A stretch of 64,000 nt of DNA, taken from NCBI RefSeq assembly GCF_001908275.1, contig NZ_CP018620.1, forward strand, positions 5,704,001 to 5,768,000, in the 5' to 3' direction. The notes beneath the pieces were generated by a model. That model was not told where the DNA came from, searched no databases, and was given only the letters and a program-made list of their open reading frames with translations. This DNA is from Paenibacillus xylanexedens. Lineage in GTDB: Bacteria; Bacillota; Bacilli; Paenibacillales; Paenibacillaceae. Made by a program: the position numbers and the translations under genes. Below, one piece after another: positions 9,925 through 18,858 of this stretch (position 1 is its first letter; each line of letters starts with the position of its first letter).

Positions 9925-10830
9925 TTACTTATTTTCACTTTGATCCGCAGGAGCAGATTCGGACAGATATGTCCAGCTTTCCTTTTGGACCACCAGTCCG
10001 TCCTTCATCAATTTCCCCAAGGCACGCTTGAAAGCAGACTTACTGATGCCAAAGCGCTGCTTGATGATATCCGGCGGAGTTGCATCCGAGTAAGGCATGC
10101 CGCCCATAGGGCGTTCTTTCATGAAAGCGAGCAGCTTGTCTGCATCTTCGTTACGTCCAACTTGTTTGAGTTGAGTCATGGCCAGATTCACACGTCCGTC
10201 TTCACGTACCAGTGTCACCCGACATTTCACTTTCTCACCAAGACGCAGCATATGACTACGTTCGGATGAATGAATCATACCAATTGCGCCAAAGCCCAGT
10301 ACACCGCCCTCTACAAGTACAAAAGTACCCATCTGCAGTGGCTTGTATACCGTCGCTTCAACCCACTCGTTTAACCATGAAGTTGGCGCATGGAAAGACA
10401 ATGGTGAAAGCTCACGTTCCCCGGCCAATTTGGCACGCAGACGTCCCTGCTTGTCATGTTCCATTATTACAAAGACTTCATCCCCCACTTGAGGACGCAG
10501 TTCTTCCAGTTCAGGCAATTCACGAATAGGAAGCAGCAATTGCCGTCCAAGGCCCATTTCCAGGAAACAGCCCAGTCGTGGGTGAACATCAGCCACAACC
10601 AGTCGTGCCATTTCGCCAAGCATGAGATAAGGCTTTTTCATCGTTACGGCCAGACGATCTTCTGTATCAAAGAATACAAATACCTCAAGCGTCTCACCAA
10701 TTTTAATATCCCGTGTTAACTCGGTATAGTGAAGCAGTACATCTTCCGATCCTGTCGTCAAAAAGAAGCCAAACGGAGACACTTCACGTGAAACCGGCAA
10801 AGAGACGACTGTTCCAGCAATCAAACTCAT
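9925..10830 (-). CDS. cvfB: CvfB-type S1 RNA-binding protein
   Basis: 301-residue protein with several S1-like OB domains and a C-terminal winged helix. Recognisable parts are GTVVSLPVSREVSPFGFFLT at the start, VLLHYTEL in domain one, LEMGLGRQLLLPIREL in domain two, GAIGMIHSSERSHMLRLGEK in domain three, and a helical end IIKQRFGISKSAFKRALGKL. CvfB (YitL) binds RNA and in Staphylococcus affects virulence-gene expression. The start overlaps the stop of rsfS by four bases (ATGA), so it is translated together with it. In Bacillus subtilis this gene lies elsewhere; here it is between rsfS and yqeM. Confidence 0.9.
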   Translation of the reverse strand: MSLIAGTVVSLPVSREVSPFGFFLTTGSEDVLLHYTELTRDIKIGETLEVFVFFDTEDRLAVTMKKPYLMLGEMARLVVADVHPRLGCFLEMGLGRQLLLPIRELPELEELRPQVGDEVFVIMEHDKQGRLRAKLAGERELSPLSFHAPTSWLNEWVEATVYKPLQMGTFVLVEGGVLGFGAIGMIHSSERSHMLRLGEKVKCRVTLVREDGRVNLAMTQLKQVGRNEDADKLLAFMKERPMGGMPYSDATPPDIIKQRFGISKSAFKRALGKLMKDGLVVQKESWTYLSESAPADQSENK

Positions 10831-11174
10831 ACAGTTTCCACCACTTTGGCATCAGACCATAGTCGTTCAATGTTGTAGTATTCACGCTCGTCACGGTGGA
10901 AGATATGAACAACAACATCGCCCATGTCCATCAATACCCAACGTGCTGAATCCATACCTTCGATACCTTTGATCGTCGCTCCGGCTGCATGAGCCTGTTT
11001 GCGAATTTCAGTGGCAATGGCTTGTACCTGTGTATCGGAATTCCCGTGACAAATAACAAAATAATCTGCCACCAGAGAAACATTAATCAGATCCAACGCT
11101 ACAATGTTGGATGCCTTTTTGTCGTCAGCGGCAGCAACCGCCATATTCATAAGTTCTTTCGATGATACTGTCAT
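10827..11174 (-). CDS. rsfS: Ribosome silencing factor RsfS
   Basis: 115-residue member of the Iojap/RsfS family, which binds ribosomal protein L14 on the large subunit and blocks subunit joining under nutrient limitation. Family segments are visible: IVALDLINVSLVADYFVI, CHGNSDTQVQAIATEI and ARWVLMDMGDVVVHIFH. The gene follows yqeK by 17 bases and overlaps cvfB by four. Length and position match yqeL of Bacillus. Confidence 0.95.
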   Translation of the reverse strand: MTVSSKELMNMAVAAADDKKASNIVALDLINVSLVADYFVICHGNSDTQVQAIATEIRKQAHAAGATIKGIEGMDSARWVLMDMGDVVVHIFHRDEREYYNIERLWSDAKVVETV

Positions 11175-11191
11175 GAACCAACCTCCATAAT

Positions 11192-11758
11192 CTATAATTG
11201 TGCAATTAAGTCATTCCGCGACAGCATAGTCAAAGGATAAATGACACGTCGTTGCGAGATCAGCAAGCTGATCGTCGAATCGAATCCGGCAATTAAACCT
11301 TCCTCCAGACTACGTTCAGCCTGTTCGCGAATGTGATCCACTCCCGGGAAATCTCGTCCCGGTTCAATGTAATCGGCAAGACATACCACTTTGTCCAGCA
11401 AGCTCATGCCTACCCGACCCGAGGTATGCCACCGGATGGCATTAATAACTTCGGAATCTTCTACACCGTAATCTCGCTCGGCTACAAAAGCACCGACTTC
11501 GGAATGCCAGAGTTGCTTGTCATGCTGCAGAAGTTCCTGGTTTAATCCGTTATCACGGATGACCGCTTCCATCTCCGCTACGGGCCAGTACTTCGCCACA
11601 TCATGCAATATCGCTGCCAGATCTGCTTTCACAGGATCAGCACCGTATTTTTCAGCCAACATCACTGACGATTCCATTACACCCAGTGTATGCTTCCAGC
11701 GTTTTTCCGGCATTTGTCCGGATACGGCTTGAATCAGTTCCTCACGGCTTAGTGCCAT
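11192..11758 (-). CDS. yqeK: YqeK HD-domain Ap4A hydrolase
   Basis: 188-residue HD-domain metal phosphohydrolase. Family members split diadenosine tetraphosphate symmetrically. The metal ligands are seen in RWKHTLGVMES (first His), ILHDVAKY (HD pair), WHSEVGAFVAE and the later Asp in LADYIEPGRDFPG. The start overlaps nadD by 17 bases, indicating coupled translation. Position between nadD and rsfS is the conserved one. Confidence 0.93.
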   Translation of the reverse strand: MALSREELIQAVSGQMPEKRWKHTLGVMESSVMLAEKYGADPVKADLAAILHDVAKYWPVAEMEAVIRDNGLNQELLQHDKQLWHSEVGAFVAERDYGVEDSEVINAIRWHTSGRVGMSLLDKVVCLADYIEPGRDFPGVDHIREQAERSLEEGLIAGFDSTISLLISQRRVIYPLTMLSRNDLIAQL

Positions 11759-12332
11759 ATAAACCGCTCCTTACAATGTATTGGTGTACTTCATCAGGAA
11801 TCATGAAGCGTACCGAATGTCCTTTGGCCAGACGTCTGCGTACGGCTGTCGATGAAATATCGACCAAGGGCATCTCGGCCAGCAGGACCCGATCCTGTAA
11901 CTCGTCTGGTAAATCATCCAGATGTAACTGGAAGCCCGGCCGACCAACTCCAATAAAGGTTAAGCGTTCTGCAAGCTCTTCAATCTGCTCCCATTTGGGA
12001 AGATAGTTCACCATATCCGCCCCGATAATGAAATAAAATTCATGTTCAGGATGGCGACGCCACAGTTCCTTCATCGTATCGATGGTATAAGACACTCCAC
12101 CCAATTCCATCTCGATACCCAGTACCTCATATTGCTGCACACCCTTCACAGCCGCTTCCGTCATATCGAGACGTTGCTGTCCCGAAGCTCCGGCTCCGCG
12201 TTTGTGAGGTGGAACATGGGAAGGCATGAACCAGATCTCATCCAGTGCATGCGAGTCCCTTGCCGCTTCAGCTGCCAGGAGGTGTCCCATGTGGATCGGA
12301 TCAAACGTACCACCCATGATGCCGATCTTCAC
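11742..12332 (-). CDS. nadD: Nicotinate-nucleotide adenylyltransferase
   Basis: 196-residue enzyme making deamido-NAD from nicotinate mononucleotide and ATP. The nucleotidyltransferase motif MGGTFDPIHMGHLLAA is at the N-terminus and the second motif ISSTAVRRRLAKG is near the C-terminus. FIIGADMVNYLPKWEQIEEL is also typical of NadD. It overlaps yqeK and starts 15 bases after yqeI ends. Confidence 0.97.
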   Translation of the reverse strand: MKIGIMGGTFDPIHMGHLLAAEAARDSHALDEIWFMPSHVPPHKRGAGASGQQRLDMTEAAVKGVQQYEVLGIEMELGGVSYTIDTMKELWRRHPEHEFYFIIGADMVNYLPKWEQIEELAERLTFIGVGRPGFQLHLDDLPDELQDRVLLAEMPLVDISSTAVRRRLAKGHSVRFMIPDEVHQYIVRSGLYGTKP

Positions 12333-12347
12333 CTACGTCACGCTCCC

Positions 12348-12641
12348 TTATCTAGGTAGTTCGATTTGTTTGTTATCGCGCGATTCTTTGTACAGGATGA
12401 TTGTGTTACCGATGAGTTGTACAAGCTCACTTCCCGTTTCACGGGCAACTTCTTCTGCCATCTCTTTTCTGTCCTCGTCATTGTTGTTCAACACTTGCAC
12501 TTTCATCAATTCGCGCTTCTCAATCGCATCTTCGATGTGACGGAACAGGTGCTCATTGGTTCCACCTTTACCAATCTGAAATACAGGGGTCAGGTGATGT
12601 GCCTGTGACCGCAAAAAGCGCTTTTGTTTACCGTTTAACAT
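12348..12641 (-). CDS. yqeI: YhbY-type RNA-binding protein (CRM domain)
   Basis: 97-residue single CRM-domain protein associated with the large ribosomal subunit. The pattern LNGKQKRFLRSQAHHLTPVF, then QIGKGGTNEHLFRHIEDAI, then GNTIILYKES is diagnostic. The frame is open to 12710, but the ATG at 12641 lies behind a GGAGT site and matches the family's N-terminus. It sits between aroE and nadD as in Bacillus (yqeI). Confidence 0.93.
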   Translation of the reverse strand: MLNGKQKRFLRSQAHHLTPVFQIGKGGTNEHLFRHIEDAIEKRELMKVQVLNNNDEDRKEMAEEVARETGSELVQLIGNTIILYKESRDNKQIELPR

Positions 12642-12723
12642 GAATACTCCATACTCCTTATGTTGAGCAGGCCCTGATCGACAGCGCAAAAACTGTCCGG
12701 ACCTGACCATTCAATTATTATTT

Positions 12724-13593
12724 TCACACTTCAAAACTGTTTAGTACTGCTCGTCTCATCGTCTCCACAGGAGCCGGAATGCCGAGCCAATGTTCAAAGG
12801 CCACTGCGCCTTGGTATACAAACATACCCAGACCACCGTGCACCGTGCATCCTCGCATCCGCGATTCTCGAAGCAGACGGGTCTCCAGCGGATTGTAGAT
12901 CAGATCACTCACCGCTGCGCCTTCACGGATCAGTGTGGGATCAACCGGTACGTCATCAACATACGGGTGCATTCCTGCAGCGGTTGTGTTAATCACGATA
13001 TCAGCCATAGCCAGTACCGTCGCAACGTCTTCCATGCCACTGCCCGAGATTTCTCCCAAGCCATGCCCCCGCAAATCCGAAGCAAGTGCAATAGCCCTGT
13101 CCGCTGTACGGTTTAGGATATGGATCCGCTCAGGCTTCTCCAGTGCAAGTGCATATATGACACCTCTCGCTGCTCCTCCTGCTCCGAGTACAGCAATACG
13201 TTTACCAGCAAGCTCAGGCACAGCCTCTTCCTTCAGGGAGCGGACATAGCCTATACCATCCGTATTGTACCCTGTCAGTGTTCCACCTTCATTGACGATG
13301 GTATTCACCGCACCAATCAGGCGAGCACTTTCATCGATCACATCCAGATACTGCATCACCTGCTCTTTGTGCGGGATGGTGACATTAACACCACGATAGC
13401 CCAGTGCCACAATTCCGCGAACGGCCGCTTCCAGTTGATCCGGATGAACATGCAGTGGCATATACATTCCATTCACTCCTGCAGCATGCAGAGCCGCATT
13501 GTGCATTGCCGGAGACTTGGAGTGAGCAATAGGATCACCCATAACACCAAGCAACACGGGAAGTGAAGAGTTGAATTTGTTCTGCTCAGACAT
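12724..13593 (-). CDS. aroE: Shikimate dehydrogenase
   Basis: 289-residue NADPH enzyme that reduces 3-dehydroshikimate in aromatic amino acid synthesis. Substrate-site residues are in GDPIAHSKSPAMHN and VNVTIPHKE (catalytic Lys), and INTTAAGMHP is also conserved. The cofactor motif is AVLGAGGAARGVIYAL followed by ILNRTADRA. It lies 42 bases after yqeH. In Bacillus the gene at this position is called aroD/aroE. Confidence 0.97.
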   Translation of the reverse strand: MSEQNKFNSSLPVLLGVMGDPIAHSKSPAMHNAALHAAGVNGMYMPLHVHPDQLEAAVRGIVALGYRGVNVTIPHKEQVMQYLDVIDESARLIGAVNTIVNEGGTLTGYNTDGIGYVRSLKEEAVPELAGKRIAVLGAGGAARGVIYALALEKPERIHILNRTADRAIALASDLRGHGLGEISGSGMEDVATVLAMADIVINTTAAGMHPYVDDVPVDPTLIREGAAVSDLIYNPLETRLLRESRMRGCTVHGGLGMFVYQGAVAFEHWLGIPAPVETMRRAVLNSFEV

Positions 13594-13635
13594 AGGTCCG
13601 CCTCCGATCCATCTGATGTACAGCTTCTGAGTTTA

Positions 13636-14763
13636 CTAGATCAAGGATGGGCGGATCTGTACACGAATGCCTTTTGGAGCATGAACAGCAACAAGCGCTC
13701 CAATATCGCCATTAACCTTAATCCAGCCCAGACCCGAGATGAATACATCCGATTGACTGCCGCGTTTGATGCGGAATTCATGTCTGGTCCATTCAGCCAT
13801 CTCTGCTGCATCCTCACGGGTTGGCGGAGACAACAATTCTCCCAGGTGGTCGCGGTACAGATCATCTGCACGTTCCAGCTTCGTCCGGTGAATATCAAGC
13901 GCAGTGCTGATAAAACAAGTGAACGACTGGCGATCACCTTCCACAAAGTCAAATCGAGCCATGCCGCCGAAGAACAACGTCTGACCGGAGTTTAACTGAT
14001 ACACAGCCGGTTTAAGCGGTTTTTCCGGCATGATGGCAGCGAGATCCTTACGTGAAACAATCTCGCTGAAACGCCATGGATACACGATTCCAGGCGTATC
14101 AATGATATATTTTCCATCATCCAACGGAATGTTCACCATATCCAGCGTTGTTCCCGGATAACGGGATGTGGTCAGTTCCTGCTCCAGATCGCTGTAATCA
14201 CGAATCAGACGGTTAATCAGTGTGGATTTACCCACATTGGTACCGCCTACCACGTACACGTCACGATCTTCGCGATACGTTCCTACAAGCTCAAGCAGTC
14301 GGTCGAAGCCCTGATTTTGCTTTGCACTGCACAAGACTACATCGACGGTACGCAAACCTTGTTCTTTGGCTTGCTTCTGTACCCAGTTGCGAACCTTGTT
14401 CCAGTTGGTTACTTTCGGAAGCAAGTCCGTTTTGTTCACAGCAAGCAATACCGGATTGTTGCCTACAAAACGTTGCAGACCGGAGATAATACTGCCATCA
14501 AAGTCAAACAAATCAACGATATGGATGACAAGTGCATCCTTATCCCCGATTTTGCTAAGCAGCGCCAGGAATTCGTCCTGATCCACCGTAACGGATGATG
14601 ACTCATTGTAGTTTTTGATGCGGAAGCAGCGCTGGCATATAACCGGTTCACGATCCAATGCCTTCTCGGGGATAAACCCTGGTAATTCCGAATTTTCTGT
14701 TTGCAGATGCACGCCGCATCCGCTGCACCTTACGGCAAGATTGCCGTTATGCGGTTCTGTCAT
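13636..14763 (-). CDS. yqeH: YqeH circularly permuted ribosome-assembly GTPase
   Basis: 375-residue GTPase needed for 30S subunit assembly. An N-terminal zinc finger (CSGCGVHL ... ICQRCFRIKNYN) precedes a GTPase domain in which the motifs run in permuted order: NKTDLLP (G4) comes first, then GGTNVGKSTLINRL (G1) and DTPGIVYPWRF (G3). The C-terminal domain is the usual one. The start overlaps the yqeG stop by four bases. Confidence 0.97.
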   Translation of the reverse strand: MTEPHNGNLAVRCSGCGVHLQTENSELPGFIPEKALDREPVICQRCFRIKNYNESSSVTVDQDEFLALLSKIGDKDALVIHIVDLFDFDGSIISGLQRFVGNNPVLLAVNKTDLLPKVTNWNKVRNWVQKQAKEQGLRTVDVVLCSAKQNQGFDRLLELVGTYREDRDVYVVGGTNVGKSTLINRLIRDYSDLEQELTTSRYPGTTLDMVNIPLDDGKYIIDTPGIVYPWRFSEIVSRKDLAAIMPEKPLKPAVYQLNSGQTLFFGGMARFDFVEGDRQSFTCFISTALDIHRTKLERADDLYRDHLGELLSPPTREDAAEMAEWTRHEFRIKRGSQSDVFISGLGWIKVNGDIGALVAVHAPKGIRVQIRPSLI

Positions 14764-15287
14764 TTCTTCTTTTCCTCCTCAAGCCATAAGCCTTTCCTGC
14801 GTAAACTCGTTAGAGCAATCCGTTCCACGCGTCGATTGAAGCGGGTCATAAATCCTTCGTCCCCAATGGAGATTGGCAGTACCAGAACGGTATATAACCC
14901 CATCCGGTTCCCTCCATAAACGTCCGTAAGCATCTGATCGCCTACTACAATCGTGTTTTCAGGAGATAACTCCATCATTTTCATTGCTCTACGAAACGGT
15001 ACATTCGATGGTTTGCGTGCACTATGCACAAACTGGATATCCAGCGGGGTCGCAAACAGGGATACACGATTCAAATTGTTATTGGACACAATCATCAGCT
15101 TGAAACCTGCCTCTTTCACACGTGCAAACCATTCAATCAGTTCGGGCGTAGCGTCAGGGGCTTTGGCTCCAACGAGTGTGTTATCCAGATCAGTTATAAT
15201 TCCACGGTAGCCTTGAGCGTACAGCTCTTCCAGATTAATGTCAAAAACCGTGTCTACACGCAGCTTGGGCATTAACATTTTAAACAA
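14760..15287 (-). CDS. yqeG: YqeG HAD-family phosphatase
   Basis: 175-residue HAD phosphatase of the YqeG/GEP4 family, close to PGP phosphatases. Motif I is IITDLDNTLVGAKAP, motif II LMIVSNNN, motif III includes the Lys of SARKPSNVPF, and motif IV is VVGDQMLTDVYGGNRMG. I use the TTG at 15287, which has a GAGGTG site six bases upstream and gives the family-like N-terminus MFKMLMPKLRV; a GTG at 15314 is possible but has no ribosome site. It is the first gene of the yqe operon. Confidence 0.92.
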   Translation of the reverse strand: MFKMLMPKLRVDTVFDINLEELYAQGYRGIITDLDNTLVGAKAPDATPELIEWFARVKEAGFKLMIVSNNNLNRVSLFATPLDIQFVHSARKPSNVPFRRAMKMMELSPENTIVVGDQMLTDVYGGNRMGLYTVLVLPISIGDEGFMTRFNRRVERIALTSLRRKGLWLEEEKKK

Positions 15288-15367
15288 AGAAGTCACCTCA
15301 GTTTCATACGACACACTATATCACAAATCCGTCTTTCCTGAAAATGCATACAGCGCCTGATGGCATA

Positions 15368-15408
15368 GGAAAAAAGGAAAAACGGGACGGGCAACAACTA
15401 TGCCCGTT
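15368..15408 (-). terminator. Terminator of the transglutaminase operon
   Basis: On the minus strand ACGGGCA and TGCCCGT (15387-15407) form a stem that overlaps the last codons of the transglutaminase gene, followed by CCCGTTTTTCCTTTTTT. It separates this operon from yqeG. Confidence 0.75.
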
Positions 15409-17611
15409 CCGCTTTCAGTTCCTTCCGCAGCTTCAAGGCGGTCTGATAGACGCCCTTCCAGTCGTCGGCAGTTACGGACGCCGGACTGTAACGAGTCTGT
15501 TCAAACTTCGTGAGAAGCTCATACAATGTTGCTTCTGCAGCAGGTTTTGCCTGGCTCCAGCGGGCTACCGATTCACGAAGTGTCTCGTCTCCGCTCCGGG
15601 TCAACCCTTTGCGTTTCACATACTGAATCCAACGCTCGGTCTCTGCCACGACCTTCTGTTCAGGGGTGAGCGGTCCACCTGTCCGTAAACGAAGCAGGAA
15701 GAATCGCATGGAGAAACGATTACGCCAGAACATATATGCTACCCACAATACAATAATGGCTCCTGCAGCCCAGATAACAAAAGTCGGGATGGCAGACGAT
15801 GTCTGCTCAGGTGCAGGGGTCTGCTCTTCCTCTTGTACCGGCTCCTCTTCTGGCTCTTCTTCAGGCTCATCTACAGGTTGTACATCAGGCTGTTCCGTCA
15901 GCAGAGGCATATCAAAGCCCGGCGTTGCTTCAACAGGAATCCAACCATACTCACCAAAGTAAACCTCTGCCCAGGAGTGTGCATCTGCATTGGTAACGGT
16001 GTAGGTCGTCTCAATCTCCGCACCAGGTTGACGTGGGGCCTGCATGTCCGAATTCAGGGACAGTTGTCCCGGCGCATAACCTTTAACCCACCTTGCAGGA
16101 ATGCCCTCCGAGCGCGCCATCATCACCAGCGCAGTGGAGAAGTAATCACAGTAGCCTTCCATGATATCAAACAGGAAACCTTCCACAAAGTCGCTGCTTA
16201 CTTTTCGAGATAAATCCGGATTGTTTGTGTATTCAAAGTTAGTTTGTAAATAGTTTTGCAGTAATGCCACTTTTTCATACGGAGTATTCGCAGATGCCGT
16301 TATCTCGGCCGCCAGATCCGAAACCCGGTCAGGGAAACGGGATGGTAACTGCAAGTACATATCATCTGCCGGATTACTGTTATACAGATCTTCAAATGAC
16401 TTCGTACGAAGCTCATCTTCCACAATCACTGGGGCTTCGGATACGATAGTATACGTCTTGGGATACTGCGGTTGCTGACGGTCTGTCACCACATGCAGTT
16501 CAGCCTGTTTAGCATTCCACAACATCCGTTCCGTTCTGTCCTCACCATTAATTGAGCTCACTTCCGAGATCGAATAAGCACCAAAGAGAATCGGATAGAC
16601 ATTATCATTCAGCATCGTTACATTCTGAGTCACTTGTTTGGTATTCACATTACCGGATTCTTGGTTCTCCAGAGGCTGTCCAGCTTGAACATTCTCTGTC
16701 GAACCCCGTCCACGGTCATCCCAACCTGTGCCTGTATACTCTGCACGTGTCTCACCGCGCCAGTAACTGCGCTCATTGGTCGTGACAGACATGACAGGGG
16801 TATAGTCGAAGTTAAAACCTCCACCAAGCTGATTGTCTTCCCTGCTGTATCCCGATTCGGTAGCTGAGGGAATATCAAGGTTTCCGTTACCAGCCTGACT
16901 TGTGGAAGTTCCGGTATAGTTACGCCACGCCGTATATGGGTCCGTCAAGGTGGGTGGAATCTCCGGCATATTAACGCTGGCTACAATAATCAAAGAAAAG
17001 ATAATGGCAATATTGGCCAGGACTTTATAAGGATACCGGATGATTCGTTTCCAACCTTGTGGATACTGAAGCTGATAGTTACGGAAATGCTGACATACGA
17101 GCCATCCCATCCCCGCAAACATCACCCACGCGATTTCAATCCAGAGTGGAATCTGGGTGAAAGAATCGAGAATCCCCATCGAAATGATGTTAACACCCAG
17201 AAAAACAAGAATGCGACGTGTTGTGGTCACGAGTCGAAGCGCAGCTTCAAGCATCACCCATGCACACAGGGAGAACCAGATGTACGGCGTCATGTGTAAT
17301 ATGAATTGTTCCGCTCGGTCCGTTAAAGAGCCATAAGGGATGTACACCGTATAATCAATTAGCGTTTTATGCAAAATGTAACCAACAACGACCGCCTTGA
17401 TGATCGCCCGATAGATCGTTTTGAAGGGCAGAATGACCTCCAGCACACTGACCGCTGCAAGTGTCCATAACACCAGAGAAGTTGTCTCCGTGTACCACGA
17501 TTCCTGCGTAAATGAAATCCACTGCATTCCAATCAGGAAAATCCAGAGCAATGACGCTGCATGATACCAGGATCGTTTGCCTGTAACACTTTCATTTCCT
17601 TTTGTACTCAT
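15398..17611 (-). CDS. Membrane transglutaminase-like protease (TgpA type, DUF4129)
   Basis: 737-residue membrane protein. About five or six N-terminal membrane helices (residues 15-210) are followed by an outside domain with a transglutaminase core: EGYCDYFSTALVMMARSEG carries the catalytic Cys (near 485), TNADAHSWAEVYFGEYGW the His (near 543), and the third-residue site reads PVEATPGFD. A Glu/Pro-rich linker, one more membrane helix and a cytoplasmic DUF4129 end follow. The ATG at 17611 lies behind GGGGGAGG and overlaps the DUF58 stop by four bases. The MoxR/DUF58/transglutaminase trio recurs in many bacteria; its substrate is unknown. Confidence 0.9.
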   Translation of the reverse strand: MSTKGNESVTGKRSWYHAASLLWIFLIGMQWISFTQESWYTETTSLVLWTLAAVSVLEVILPFKTIYRAIIKAVVVGYILHKTLIDYTVYIPYGSLTDRAEQFILHMTPYIWFSLCAWVMLEAALRLVTTTRRILVFLGVNIISMGILDSFTQIPLWIEIAWVMFAGMGWLVCQHFRNYQLQYPQGWKRIIRYPYKVLANIAIIFSLIIVASVNMPEIPPTLTDPYTAWRNYTGTSTSQAGNGNLDIPSATESGYSREDNQLGGGFNFDYTPVMSVTTNERSYWRGETRAEYTGTGWDDRGRGSTENVQAGQPLENQESGNVNTKQVTQNVTMLNDNVYPILFGAYSISEVSSINGEDRTERMLWNAKQAELHVVTDRQQPQYPKTYTIVSEAPVIVEDELRTKSFEDLYNSNPADDMYLQLPSRFPDRVSDLAAEITASANTPYEKVALLQNYLQTNFEYTNNPDLSRKVSSDFVEGFLFDIMEGYCDYFSTALVMMARSEGIPARWVKGYAPGQLSLNSDMQAPRQPGAEIETTYTVTNADAHSWAEVYFGEYGWIPVEATPGFDMPLLTEQPDVQPVDEPEEEPEEEPVQEEEQTPAPEQTSSAIPTFVIWAAGAIIVLWVAYMFWRNRFSMRFFLLRLRTGGPLTPEQKVVAETERWIQYVKRKGLTRSGDETLRESVARWSQAKPAAEATLYELLTKFEQTRYSPASVTADDWKGVYQTALKLRKELKAERA

Positions 17612-18855
17612 ACAGAACCTCCCCCCATCACCGTTGGAAGCTCCTGCAAGTGAGAAACAGTGAATGACCTCGTGCCTCTTCCACTCAACATGGCATTCCA
17701 CTCGGCACTCCGGCGGGATTCACTGGTATCGATCAGAATATGACATGGCGTCATGCCCCGCGTATCGGCCCAGCGCAACAGTTCCATTATTTTTTCATCC
17801 TTCTGGGGAGAAATCACGACAAAGTAAGCTCCCTGAGGCAGTTGACGTGCGATTCTTTCCACGCTGGGCAACAGATGGGTATCCTGACCGTTATATTGAA
17901 TATCCACCAGATGATGCATCATCTTCTGTCGTTCCATCAGACTTTCACTGGGGGCCATGAAGGATGTCTGGTCTGACAATGTCAATAACCCCATCCCCAT
18001 TCGTTCCCTGACACCATACTCCAGCAGAGAGGCAGCCGTGGAAACGGCAATTTCAAATGCATCCCCATGATCATAACTTGATGCCAGCGCATCCAAAACC
18101 AGAACGGTTTTGGGCACAGACTCATGTTCAAACTCCTTGGACTTCCAGTTCCCTGTCTTTGCCGTTGCATTCCAGTGAATGCGGGAAAGTCGATCTCCGT
18201 ATACGTAGTCACGTACACCATTGATCTGAGTGGTCTCTCTCCGTGAGCGGGTTAACGCCGTCTGAGGACCGGATAACCGTGATTTGCGGTCGTAAAGCTG
18301 CCAATATGGAATAAATACCGTTCTTGGCAGTACGCGAAACTCACCTTTGGCCTTAAACTTTCCTCGATGTTCAATCAGTCCAAATATGTCCTCGCTGGCA
18401 CATTCCGTTTCTGAAAAAACATACTTCCCCCGCTCAAGTGGCGGTGTCTGAAAAGACAACTCGCCATTACCTCGCATATTGGGAATCAAACTTTCCTTGA
18501 ACGACCACGATTCTCCGTTATGCCGATGCAGCATTTCACGCACAACAACATAAGGAAGCGGGAGGAATCCCGGAATCGTCAGACTCAGCTGTACTTGAAC
18601 CTGGTCACCCGCATGCAGCAATTCTTCGTGGTCTGGACCAGAAGATAACCTACGAACTCCTTGAGCACGTCTTACCCCGCTAAATCCAGCAATGGCAAGA
18701 TACACACAGAGCAGGGTCACCATCGACAGCAACATAAGGGATGTCTTCCCGCCCTGAAACAAAACATAAGCCAGACAGCACATCCACACCATTGCGATGC
18801 TCCATACGCGTGGGTGGCGTAACCCTCTATTAACTGTTCTCAAAAGCGGCTTCAT
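17608..18855 (-). CDS. DUF58 (von Willebrand-like) protein
   Basis: 415-residue protein with two N-terminal membrane helices and a C-terminal DUF58 domain. The family signature YVYGDRLSRIHWNATAKTGN is clear, followed by VLVLDALASSYDHG, which resembles the start of a von Willebrand A domain. Such proteins usually act with a MoxR AAA+ ATPase, encoded here just upstream with a 3-base gap. The likely role is assembly or activation of an envelope complex, but no target can be named. Confidence 0.9.
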   Translation of the reverse strand: MKPLLRTVNRGLRHPRVWSIAMVWMCCLAYVLFQGGKTSLMLLSMVTLLCVYLAIAGFSGVRRAQGVRRLSSGPDHEELLHAGDQVQVQLSLTIPGFLPLPYVVVREMLHRHNGESWSFKESLIPNMRGNGELSFQTPPLERGKYVFSETECASEDIFGLIEHRGKFKAKGEFRVLPRTVFIPYWQLYDRKSRLSGPQTALTRSRRETTQINGVRDYVYGDRLSRIHWNATAKTGNWKSKEFEHESVPKTVLVLDALASSYDHGDAFEIAVSTAASLLEYGVRERMGMGLLTLSDQTSFMAPSESLMERQKMMHHLVDIQYNGQDTHLLPSVERIARQLPQGAYFVVISPQKDEKIMELLRWADTRGMTPCHILIDTSESRRSAEWNAMLSGRGTRSFTVSHLQELPTVMGGGSV

Positions 18856-18858
18856 GAA

